52,050 nucleotides of DNA from WJKG01 sp964627305 (lineage in GTDB: Bacteria; Zixibacteria; MSB-5A5; GN15; FEB-12), in the NCBI GenBank assembly GCA_964627305.1, contig CAZVHP010000015.1:1-52050 (forward strand). Direction: 5' to 3'. Under the pieces are notes generated by a model, which was given only the letters and a program-made list of their open reading frames with translations, had not been told where the DNA came from and made no database searches. The position numbers and the translations under genes are program-made. Below, in pieces: positions 1 to 7,577 of the stretch; position 1 is the stretch's first letter; each line of letters begins with the position of its first letter.

Positions 1-312
1 TCTCACCCTCTGTGCTACACCCGATCTTTGTCCCACTATTATTGGCACAGAGGGCGGCACAATCACCCCTGTGGAGAAAAGCTTGGGATGCGGGAACAAC
101 ACCTCATGAGCCAACTCTGATTCGAGGAGATGCGAAGCTGCAATAACAACGTGTCCCTTGATGAGTGCGACGAGCTTGAGTTTACGCTCCATGTTCCGAC
201 GAATGGCCTCAACATCCGCGGCCGTCCAAGCGACTTGCGAGTATGTCACTCGGTCGAATTCTGTGAAGTATACTCGGCTCAACGTAATGGAATCAGGAGA
301 GACGAATTTCAT
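1..312 (-). CDS. Unknown protein, C-terminus cut by the window edge
   Basis: An open frame begins at an ATG at 312 and runs to base 1 without a stop, giving 104 residues of an incomplete protein (begins MKFVSPDSITLSRVYF). A strong ribosome binding site, AAGGAG, lies 5 bases before the ATG, which supports the start. It follows the Cys-rich gene ending at 386 with a 73-base gap and is probably the next gene of the same defence operon. I do not recognise the family. A hydrophobic stretch (LKLVALIKGHVVIAA) lies around residues 45-60 but is too short and charged at its edge to call a membrane segment with confidence. Confidence 0.65.
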   Translation of the reverse strand, partial: MKFVSPDSITLSRVYFTEFDRVTYSQVAWTAADVEAIRRNMERKLKLVALIKGHVVIAASHLLESELAHEVLFPHPKLFSTGVIVPPSVPIIVGQRSGVAQRVR

Positions 313-385
313 CTATACTCCTTCAATGGAATGGCCAGGGCTGGGTCCATTTGTTATTCTACCATTCCTGCAGTGAACCTCTCCT

Positions 386-1033
386 TCATTCGTCCGACCC
401 CCGGTGTGATGTGGCTTCCTCGTCAACCCAGTCTTCCTCTTCCCAGGTCATGCCGCGGCGACCGGGGACTTTGCGGGTCGCACCAGCCCGGTAAAGTGAG
501 CAGCTTTTTGGGCCGTAACAGAATGTCTCAAACCGGTACTTCTTCTGCGATGGATTCCACTGGTCAATGATCATCTCGACCGGCATGCGACAACCCCAAA
601 TGCAAGTCAAACACTTTGCGTCATAAGTGCGGGCATCCAAACGACAATGGCCGCGTTCCCGGTATGTGGGCAAATCGGGCGGCACTCCGAGGAAGGGAGG
701 ACCATCAGGTGGCGCATCCTCACTGCTCTTCTCGATCTTGATTCGACTCGTCTTGTAGTATCCGCCTATCTCCAGTCGCGGATCATCCACGGGCACTGAA
801 TGGCCGCTGACTTCCATTCCAGCATGAAACTGATGCTTCTCGTGTGCGCCTTTGCCGACGGCAATCAGGAATTCTCCTGTCTCATACCCACATGTCCCGT
901 TGATGCGGAGGACGTAGCCGTGGTAGCTGTGGCTTCGTTCGTCGAAGGACCGCATAAGGCGAATGCGGGGCTGAACGGCTGCGATACTGCCAGACCAGGG
1001 GACCTTCGCCGTATCGTTCTTCGCCTTCAACAT
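386..1033 (-). CDS. Unknown Cys-rich protein of the defence operon
   Basis: A 215-residue protein of unknown function. Its most striking part is a cysteine cluster in the C-terminal half: C130, C141-x2-C144-x3-C148, then C172-x5-C178, in a segment rich in Trp, Arg and Tyr. This layout suggests a zinc or iron-sulfur binding fold; that is inference. The tail is acidic and Trp-rich (MTWEEEDWVDEE). The ATG overlaps the stop of the preceding gene (TGATG), so the two are translationally coupled. It sits downstream of the DUF262 gene in the same direction, which places it in the defence operon. Confidence 0.7.
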   Translation of the reverse strand: MLKAKNDTAKVPWSGSIAAVQPRIRLMRSFDERSHSYHGYVLRINGTCGYETGEFLIAVGKGAHEKHQFHAGMEVSGHSVPVDDPRLEIGGYYKTSRIKIEKSSEDAPPDGPPFLGVPPDLPTYRERGHCRLDARTYDAKCLTCIWGCRMPVEMIIDQWNPSQKKYRFETFCYGPKSCSLYRAGATRKVPGRRGMTWEEEDWVDEEATSHRGSDE

Positions 1034-1371
1034 CAGCGTTCTTCCGTTCTATCAAGCTTGCACAGAACTCGATGTATGTGTCGAACGCGTTCATCGTCAC
1101 TTGTGAACAGTTTAATCCCACGGTTAAAGACCGTAATCTCAACCGTGCTGTTCACCAGGACCAGTATCAGATGATCGTACTCCACCGGTGAGCCGACGTC
1201 CTTGTCCCCGTAGTTACCACCGAGGTTGAGGAGGTCTTCATCGTTTATGGCCTTCCTCACGTCCTCAGGGATCTCCTCACTGAGCCAAGCCTTAGCCGTT
1301 AGGTCCTCCGGCGTAATGTTGCCCTTGAGCATGCCACGCCCGTACTCAATCTGTTGCAGATCCGGGGGCAC
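1033..1371 (-). CDS. Small unknown protein of the defence operon
   Basis: A 112-residue acidic protein with no family I recognise. It begins with a GTG that shares its G with the TAG stop of the DUF262 gene, and ends in a TGATG overlap with the next gene, so it is clearly part of a coupled series. The middle (VEYDHLILVLVNSTVEITVFNRG) is predicted beta-rich. Its position suggests a small subunit or regulator for the DUF262 protein or for the Cys-rich protein that follows; this rests only on context. Confidence 0.7.
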   Translation of the reverse strand: MPPDLQQIEYGRGMLKGNITPEDLTAKAWLSEEIPEDVRKAINDEDLLNLGGNYGDKDVGSPVEYDHLILVLVNSTVEITVFNRGIKLFTSDDERVRHIHRVLCKLDRTEER

Positions 1372-3095
1372 TATTCCGCACTCCTGGGCATCGCTTGAGG
1401 CTGGATGTCAGCAGAACCTTCCACCTTCTGCGACAGCAGATACGAGAACTTGCCTCTGATTAACTGCTTACGCTCCTCTATGAAGTCTTCGAAGCGGTCG
1501 ATCTTCCATAAGTCTCTGTTTCGCGGAATAAGGTGCATGTCCAAGTAGCTCTCCGGCTTGTCGGCAAACCAATCCTCCGGAGGCGTATCCGACTTGCCGC
1601 CAGCGCCATTCTCTGCTTGAGTGAGTAACATGCAATTGGCCAACTGGTCTCGGATGTCTTGTTTATACTTGATGATGCTTCGGCGGCCGGTTTCGGGGCT
1701 GACCTCTTTTATCTTTCTCAGCGCACTCTGCGGGAAAATGTGATCAATCTGCGGCAGGTTGTTTTCGTATGCGGGAGTATAATTAAACTCCTGATACCAC
1801 AAGTTGAAGAGCAGGTGAATGGAATCGGAACCGTAGCCCATTTGCCAGAACCGGTCCTCGGTCAGTTCAAGGCTTCGCCCCCTTGAACGGATAGCATCGA
1901 ACATATGATTAACGTCGAGGCCTTTCAGTTTCTTTATCTTGTTCACGCAGTCATCAATGAGCTGGTCGGGCGTCCCACTGAACGCCCCGCTGATCAAAGA
2001 ACGGAGGAGGTAGTTGTCAATACCGTTCGCCGTCTTCCAACCGTCTGGAAAATGATAACGGGCATACACCAGGGGAATCAATGCGAGATAAGACGGTAGT
2101 GCCTTGTCGCACTTGATGAAAGTCTTGCCGCGGACAAAATCCAGCACATCTTTGAGCGCCTTTGTGATGTCCTGCCATTTGCTTTCGATTTCTTGCCGCA
2201 CACCTGGCTTACGAAATTTCGAGACCTCATACCGTGCTCCCTGATTCAGGATGGTGAGACATGATTTCAAGACGAAGTCGCGAGTGAATCCGAATCCGTG
2301 CCGATTGAGGTCGGACAACAGGTCTTCCATCTGCATGTCAGCATGGTCCCAGCTTGAACTAAGCAAAGAGAAAAGCAGGTCAGACTTGCCCAGCCTTGTT
2401 CCCCCGGAGTTGGCGCGTATGAACACTTCGACCACATCATCTTCCGCGTACAGGTCGGCGTTTTCAATGCTATCGAGTTCTTGATATGAAATCCCGTCAT
2501 CGGAGTGAAAGGTCTTGAATATCACTCCCACGTGCCGGCTGATCTTCCGGCGCTCATCGGCGGAGAGATTGTGATCAGCCTTGGCGATCAATTCCTCGGC
2601 AGCAGTCAATGGATCGGCTGTGTAAAAGACTAAGTCCTTGAATTTGATCCAAGGGAAACCAGCTTTCTCAGAGTCAAGAAATGTGAACCTGAATTTGACA
2701 TCATCCGGCGCGGCGATTTCCCCACTCAGAATGTCAAGGTAGAGTTCTCGCCCTTCATAGCTTCCACAAAGACCGATGAAGAGACTCTGAAGCCGCTGCT
2801 GACCGTCCAACACGAGACATTTCTTCTTGTCGTTTTCGGGGACATAGAAGTCAGTTAAGCGAAGACCGCTACGATAGTTGTCGATGAATCTGCGATGGCG
2901 GGCCTTCGCTTTCGTTTTCCAAATCAGTAGAGTACTGATTGGATACTCTCGCAGTATCGAGTCGAAGAGACGGCATATCTGGTCTTCGCCCCAAACAAAC
3001 GGTCGCTGGATATTGGGTAGCCAGAACCCTCCATCTTCGTCAGTGTTGTTCAAGAACCTGACTATCTTGCGGAGGGAGTGTTTAGGTGTCTTCAT
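1371..3095 (-). CDS. DUF262/DUF1524 (GmrSD-like) nuclease-type protein
   Basis: 574 residues. The N-terminal DUF262 domain (GmrS-type, ParB/sulfiredoxin-like NTPase fold) shows the family motifs NIQRPFVW (residues 28-35) and LVLDGQQRLQSLF (94-106). The C-terminal DUF1524 part carries a His-Me (HNH-like) nuclease motif, QIDHIFPQSAL, from residue 449, followed by the expected Asn-containing helix (LANCMLLTQAENGAGGKSD). GmrSD-type proteins are type IV restriction enzymes that cut modified phage DNA using NTP hydrolysis; other DUF262 proteins work inside multi-gene defence systems. Here it follows herA by 21 bases, so it probably acts with the HerA-NurA pair rather than alone. Confidence 0.85.
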   Translation of the reverse strand: MKTPKHSLRKIVRFLNNTDEDGGFWLPNIQRPFVWGEDQICRLFDSILREYPISTLLIWKTKAKARHRRFIDNYRSGLRLTDFYVPENDKKKCLVLDGQQRLQSLFIGLCGSYEGRELYLDILSGEIAAPDDVKFRFTFLDSEKAGFPWIKFKDLVFYTADPLTAAEELIAKADHNLSADERRKISRHVGVIFKTFHSDDGISYQELDSIENADLYAEDDVVEVFIRANSGGTRLGKSDLLFSLLSSSWDHADMQMEDLLSDLNRHGFGFTRDFVLKSCLTILNQGARYEVSKFRKPGVRQEIESKWQDITKALKDVLDFVRGKTFIKCDKALPSYLALIPLVYARYHFPDGWKTANGIDNYLLRSLISGAFSGTPDQLIDDCVNKIKKLKGLDVNHMFDAIRSRGRSLELTEDRFWQMGYGSDSIHLLFNLWYQEFNYTPAYENNLPQIDHIFPQSALRKIKEVSPETGRRSIIKYKQDIRDQLANCMLLTQAENGAGGKSDTPPEDWFADKPESYLDMHLIPRNRDLWKIDRFEDFIEERKQLIRGKFSYLLSQKVEGSADIQPQAMPRSAE

Positions 3096-3116
3096 ATTTC
3101 TTTCCCTTCCTTCTGG

Positions 3117-5171
3117 CTATGCTTCTTTCACGTCCGGTTTTCGTCCCAGCACTTTGGTCCAAGCATCCTCACTCGCACAGAAGTAGTCTTTCCCGGCCGC
3201 ATCATGCCGTGCTTCGTGAACTTCCCCTTCGCCAAGCAGCATCTTGAGGAGCAACTCCTTCAGGGTGTCCTCTGGGGTAGTATCCGAAGCCTCTTTGATA
3301 TCTTTAATCAAGTAATACAACTGTCCCGTTGCTACTCCCACGCCATCTGAGCCGTCGGGCATAGCGCTTGGTACGCGCACGTATTTCACGTTAGGCCCCC
3401 GAAGTTGCCCTTTCAGTTTTTCAGCAAGACGATGCTGGGAATCGCCAACAGCGCGTACAATCGCGTTGGCTCGAGTGTCGCCGAGTGCAGGTTCGTTGGA
3501 ATCGCTTTTTACGTGTTGTCGGTAAAGCCTCTCGAAGTCGCGCACGCGTACGGGAAGCACAAAGGGTTGGTGGGGAGCACTCCACATGAAGCAATTCCCG
3601 GAAATGGGCTCCCCAATGAGATGCGACAAAACGTCATCAGAATAATGGCTGTTGTATTTCCCCAGTGTCCGCGCATCCCCTTCCGACAACAGGTGGAATG
3701 AGAACCAGTTGTCCGATTGACTCAGCAGTTCCGGAGCCATGGAGCCTGGTTGCTGTGTTATGAGTATTGCGCCTAGATCGTACTTGCGACCTTCCTTGAC
3801 CCACTCTACAAACGGACTTGATTCATCAAGATTGCGTCCAAGGACGCTTTGCGCTTCCTCGATGATAGCGATTGCCGGAATGATGGGCCTCCCACCAGTG
3901 AAGTTCTCCTGGTTGTGGGCAAAAAGACGTCTCAAGACGAGCCCCGCAACCATGTTGCCAGCGCCGGAACTCAATAGACTGATATCTAAAACAACTATGG
4001 AGCCACGCTGCAGGCCGTTGATAGTACCAGCAAGAACGCGACTGTTAGGATCATGGAGGGTCCGAACTACTGCAGTCATGTTGCTTCGAGCGGCCGCGAT
4101 CTCTGCCGAGGCGTTTTGGATCTGTTGTCCTTGATACCCCAGCAATCTACCGATATCGTTGTCAGAAGCCTGTAGACCCTGGCTGTAAATCAGATCAACA
4201 AGCTCTCGCCAGGCCGTCGAAGTCACGGCTTTGAGCTTCAGCACATTCTGTTGAGATTGACGCTCTGCCGATACGGCAATGCTAATTACATCTCTTGCAG
4301 GTAAATCACGGATGTCGAGTTTAATTTCTCCGGCTTTCCAGTCACCATAGTAAGGACTTGGGGCCGGGCGGTTTGTGAACACAACCAACTTGTCACGAAG
4401 ATGCGGAACATCACAAAGCCCAGGGCGGTTCCTAACCCGATCCGGCCAGAAGTACTCCCCATCAGCGTCAAATATAAGCGTACCGACATCAATGCCGCTC
4501 TCCGTTTGTGGCTGATCCTTATAAAGTTCTGCCATTAGGAACTTAATAAGGTTCGATTTGCCGTAGCCCGCGCGCGCGAACACCACGGATCGCCGAGAAA
4601 CAAGATTATGAATGTCAAAAGTAACAGGCAAGTGTGGGTCAATTGCCCGGAATACGTCGCCTCCCAGCGAAGCCCCGGCTCCGGAGTAAACGTACTCTCC
4701 GAGAACATAATCCCCTAGTTCGGTCATCCCTCCACCAAGCTTGCACAATGCTCCCAACACACTTGAACTCGGCAATGCCACTTTTGCACCAAGATGCGGA
4801 AGCCGCCGCTGGGAAGGAACATACCGAACAGTACCATTGACAACACGGACCGCGCCCAACAACTTGATATGGACTCGATACTTTAGGCGTTGCTGTTTCA
4901 GGTCCTCAGGTACATCTTGCTGACGCCTCTGCATTGTGTTTACGTAGTCTTCCCCTTCAGGGCCAGCGAGAAGACCGGTGGGCACGAAGCGGGTTATCCG
5001 TCCGAGGGACGCCTCCTCCGGTGACCCAAGTTCGATCAGTAGAAATTGGCCCAGTTGTGGCCGTTCTAGCATGCTTGCATCGTATGGTGCGACGATCTCG
5101 GCGGCGAACTCGAGCCCCTTCTCAGTGAAGCCCTTGAAGGTGCCAAAGACTTCCGATTGGGCGAAGAGCAT
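3117..5171 (-). CDS. herA: HerA-like DNA translocase ATPase
   Basis: 684 residues. The N-terminal 150 residues look like the HAS-barrel of HerA. The FtsK/HerA ATPase core follows, with Walker A at residues 199-207 (ARAGYGKSN), an FDADGEY strand at 234-240, Walker B at about 433-440 (AIAIIEEA) and a sensor-like ITQQPGS (471-477). HerA forms a hexameric ring that moves along double-stranded DNA and partners with NurA nuclease; in bacteria the pair is common in antiphage systems. The ATG lies 4 bases after the nurA stop, so the partners are co-translated. The C-terminal 130 residues are outside the ATPase core and may bind other members of this cluster. Confidence 0.9.
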   Translation of the reverse strand: MLFAQSEVFGTFKGFTEKGLEFAAEIVAPYDASMLERPQLGQFLLIELGSPEEASLGRITRFVPTGLLAGPEGEDYVNTMQRRQQDVPEDLKQQRLKYRVHIKLLGAVRVVNGTVRYVPSQRRLPHLGAKVALPSSSVLGALCKLGGGMTELGDYVLGEYVYSGAGASLGGDVFRAIDPHLPVTFDIHNLVSRRSVVFARAGYGKSNLIKFLMAELYKDQPQTESGIDVGTLIFDADGEYFWPDRVRNRPGLCDVPHLRDKLVVFTNRPAPSPYYGDWKAGEIKLDIRDLPARDVISIAVSAERQSQQNVLKLKAVTSTAWRELVDLIYSQGLQASDNDIGRLLGYQGQQIQNASAEIAAARSNMTAVVRTLHDPNSRVLAGTINGLQRGSIVVLDISLLSSGAGNMVAGLVLRRLFAHNQENFTGGRPIIPAIAIIEEAQSVLGRNLDESSPFVEWVKEGRKYDLGAILITQQPGSMAPELLSQSDNWFSFHLLSEGDARTLGKYNSHYSDDVLSHLIGEPISGNCFMWSAPHQPFVLPVRVRDFERLYRQHVKSDSNEPALGDTRANAIVRAVGDSQHRLAEKLKGQLRGPNVKYVRVPSAMPDGSDGVGVATGQLYYLIKDIKEASDTTPEDTLKELLLKMLLGEGEVHEARHDAAGKDYFCASEDAWTKVLGRKPDVKEA

Positions 5172-5175
5172 TTTT

Positions 5176-6345
5176 CTATCCCTCCTTATACCTGATTCCC
5201 GCTAAGGACCGCCCCAGGTGCTTCATTCGAAGGAGCCTCTCAGATTCTTCATCGTTGAGGCGCTCACAAACACCTTGAAAGAGCATATCCTGCAGGACCT
5301 CTATCTCGAGACCAGTGAGTTTTGCGTAGTCGTGGGCCTGCTGAATACACATGGGATAATCCGGTATAGGGAATCCCTGCTGTGCATCTACCACGAGTTG
5401 GCCAAGAATCCTCTCAGCGTTGCCGACCTGCCATTCGGCAATGTCAACTGGCCATACGGGATCAAGCGGACGATCTCCGAATTTGACCAGGAACATCCGC
5501 CCCATGGATTGATACAGCCTACGTCCGTCTTCTTCCGGCTCAGTTGATTCGTAAGTTCGGAACCATGTCAAATCGAAATTGTAGCAGTCCTGCTCGATAT
5601 CGTCTGGTACCTGCGCGTAACACGGGTAAGGCTTGTGGAATGTGGCTTCCAATTCCAGGGCGACAGCGAGCCGACTCAGAACTGCGCTCTGTTTGGCGAC
5701 GCCAACGAGCGATAGCGCGACGTTGCGTTTGCTGTGTTCAGCGATGCCTTCACGCAGTTTCTGATCGATGATAGGGAACACCTCCCGCTTAAACGACTTG
5801 GTCCTCAGTAAACCATCGCGAACAAGAATCGTGTCACCTCCCCAACGGAGGCTCGGGTTAGTGACAAGGTCATATAGAACCGCCCATTCCACAATGTCGC
5901 GATAGCAACGCATTGCCCCCGTGCTCTTACCTGGTTCACCAAGACCACGGAGTAGATAAGATAGCTTTCCCAGTTGTTGCCCTACGCCAAGATCGTTGCA
6001 TAGCCTGCTGAGAGGAACTACGAGGTTTGGACTCGTAGGATCGACTCGATCCTGCAATTCTGCCAGCTTGACAGTACCGGGTACGGCATCGAGTGCACAC
6101 TCATTTCCGCGTGAATCAACGACTCGCACGAGTTCGACAATCGCCGGATTGAACGTGAGCCGATTATCACCTCCATCTGTAGAGACAAATGATACGGCAT
6201 TCACGGAGTATGTTCGCAATGCCTTTACACTGCCACTAAGCCGGCGAGCATATTCTCGGAACTTCGCCAGGAGCGGATCATCTGCTCTATAGGCAGATCT
6301 AATCTTCTCACGTATCTTCTCAAGGTCAAAATGTGCTAATGTCAT
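5176..6345 (-). CDS. nurA: NurA-family nuclease, HerA partner
   Basis: 389 residues with the NurA (RNase H-like) nuclease layout: a first acidic motif SFVSTDGGDNRL with D57, a conserved glutamate in a helix (IVEWAVL, E153), and the strand-turn ILVRDGLL with D177. These are the positions of the metal-binding residues in NurA. NurA is a 5'-3' exonuclease and endonuclease that HerA feeds with DNA. It starts 5 bases after the DUF4338 gene and is followed after 4 bases by herA, so it belongs to one transcript with both. The family call rests on the motif series plus the HerA neighbour; overall similarity to archaeal NurA would be low. Confidence 0.82.
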   Translation of the reverse strand: MTLAHFDLEKIREKIRSAYRADDPLLAKFREYARRLSGSVKALRTYSVNAVSFVSTDGGDNRLTFNPAIVELVRVVDSRGNECALDAVPGTVKLAELQDRVDPTSPNLVVPLSRLCNDLGVGQQLGKLSYLLRGLGEPGKSTGAMRCYRDIVEWAVLYDLVTNPSLRWGGDTILVRDGLLRTKSFKREVFPIIDQKLREGIAEHSKRNVALSLVGVAKQSAVLSRLAVALELEATFHKPYPCYAQVPDDIEQDCYNFDLTWFRTYESTEPEEDGRRLYQSMGRMFLVKFGDRPLDPVWPVDIAEWQVGNAERILGQLVVDAQQGFPIPDYPMCIQQAHDYAKLTGLEIEVLQDMLFQGVCERLNDEESERLLRMKHLGRSLAGIRYKEG

Positions 6346-6350
6346 TTGCC

Positions 6351-7577
6351 TCAGTATCCTCCTCGGCTCAGAGATGCGGCTTTGAGGACCGGCTCTGAGA
6401 CGGCTTTACCAGAAAGCAATAAAAGCATATCGGCTTTGTCCCATGACTTGTATTCCGGTCGCCGCTTCGATCTGGGAATTAGCCACCTCTCTTTGGCAAG
6501 ATTACCGGTCTCTTCCACTGTGAGTAAGCCACTGTAGTTTGGCTTCGATACCGTCTGTGTTAGGACTCTGCACGCATTACGGGCCATACAACAGACGAAT
6601 AGCTGACGACCAATTCCATGCTGCAACAGGTCAGGAGGCATGCCAATGATGGTCAACGCCTTCCGGATTGCCCTCAATCTCCAATTTGGTCCCTCGCCAA
6701 AGCGATTGTTGCCGGCGTAGGAATCCCCACGTTCTTCGAGATATTCCCGAATTGTGGAGAAGAGAGCATCCGGTATATGGAAGTGCCCCCATCCTGATGT
6801 GTATCCTATCGGCTCGAATATCTTCCTGCCATTCAAAGAGAGGCGGTTGTATAGTGACGACTTGCCAAGCGCCGATGTGGTTGTCACAAGACACAATCGA
6901 GCGCCCTTCTTTTCTTTTGAGATAATGCCCTCTGAGTCTGAATAGCGTTCGGTGAAATGACTCAGAACGTCCTTCGTGTCGACGAGCGAGGCAACCAGCT
7001 TGCCACCGAGCAACATACTGTAAGGAGGTATTGCCCCCAGGACATATGCATCCATCACGTTAACAAGGAGGGACCTTCTCTGCTCGAGTGTCCAGCCGAT
7101 CCACTCGTCGCGAGCTCTGAGATTGAACACCGGATCGCCAAGGGCCAAAAGGCCGATAAGTTTGTCATTCGACCTATCCCACACCAGAAAACGCATGCGA
7201 CGTCCGTAACCTTGAGAGACAGGCACACTCCACGCCAGAGTCGCAAGCCGGAAAAGATCCGATTGCCAGGTTCCTCCTTGAATCAGTTCCAGGTGTGGGA
7301 CAATACGTTTGGGATCGATGTCTGTGCCGCACGCGAAGTACTTGCTGAGGGATTCCCACCTGTGCTTGATGAATCCACGCTCAGCCTTCAAGCGTGTCGC
7401 GCGCTGCTCGGAATGCATGGTTCGGATTGCGTCTTTCGTGAGATCTGGAGGTTGCAGACGACCATCTTCGTCCTTTGTGAACCCCAGCTTCTTTAGATGG
7501 CGTCGGAGACGTCTCTTAATGTTGGCCTCGCGGGTGAACAGGGGAATAACTGTTTGCTTCTTTGATGCGCGACCCAC
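6351..7577 (-). CDS. DUF4338 (Druantia DruA-like) protein
   Basis: 408 residues. The central region matches DUF4338, the domain of the Druantia antiphage protein DruA: FLVWDRSNDKLIGLLALGDP (130-149), DEWIGW (157-162) and the long motif VMDAYVLGAIPPYSMLLGGK (174-193). The biochemical role of this domain is not settled. The N-terminus is strongly basic. The GTG start shares its G with the TAG stop of hsdR, and nurA follows after 5 bases. The large DUF1998 helicase DruE that defines Druantia is absent here; HerA and NurA occupy that place, so this is not a standard Druantia locus. Confidence 0.85.
   Translation of the reverse strand: MGRASKKQTVIPLFTREANIKRRLRRHLKKLGFTKDEDGRLQPPDLTKDAIRTMHSEQRATRLKAERGFIKHRWESLSKYFACGTDIDPKRIVPHLELIQGGTWQSDLFRLATLAWSVPVSQGYGRRMRFLVWDRSNDKLIGLLALGDPVFNLRARDEWIGWTLEQRRSLLVNVMDAYVLGAIPPYSMLLGGKLVASLVDTKDVLSHFTERYSDSEGIISKEKKGARLCLVTTTSALGKSSLYNRLSLNGRKIFEPIGYTSGWGHFHIPDALFSTIREYLEERGDSYAGNNRFGEGPNWRLRAIRKALTIIGMPPDLLQHGIGRQLFVCCMARNACRVLTQTVSKPNYSGLLTVEETGNLAKERWLIPRSKRRPEYKSWDKADMLLLLSGKAVSEPVLKAASLSRGGY

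Noticed and set aside
6351..7577. Complete Druantia system
   Set aside because: Only a DruA-like gene is present. No DUF1998 helicase (DruE) or other Druantia genes are nearby.
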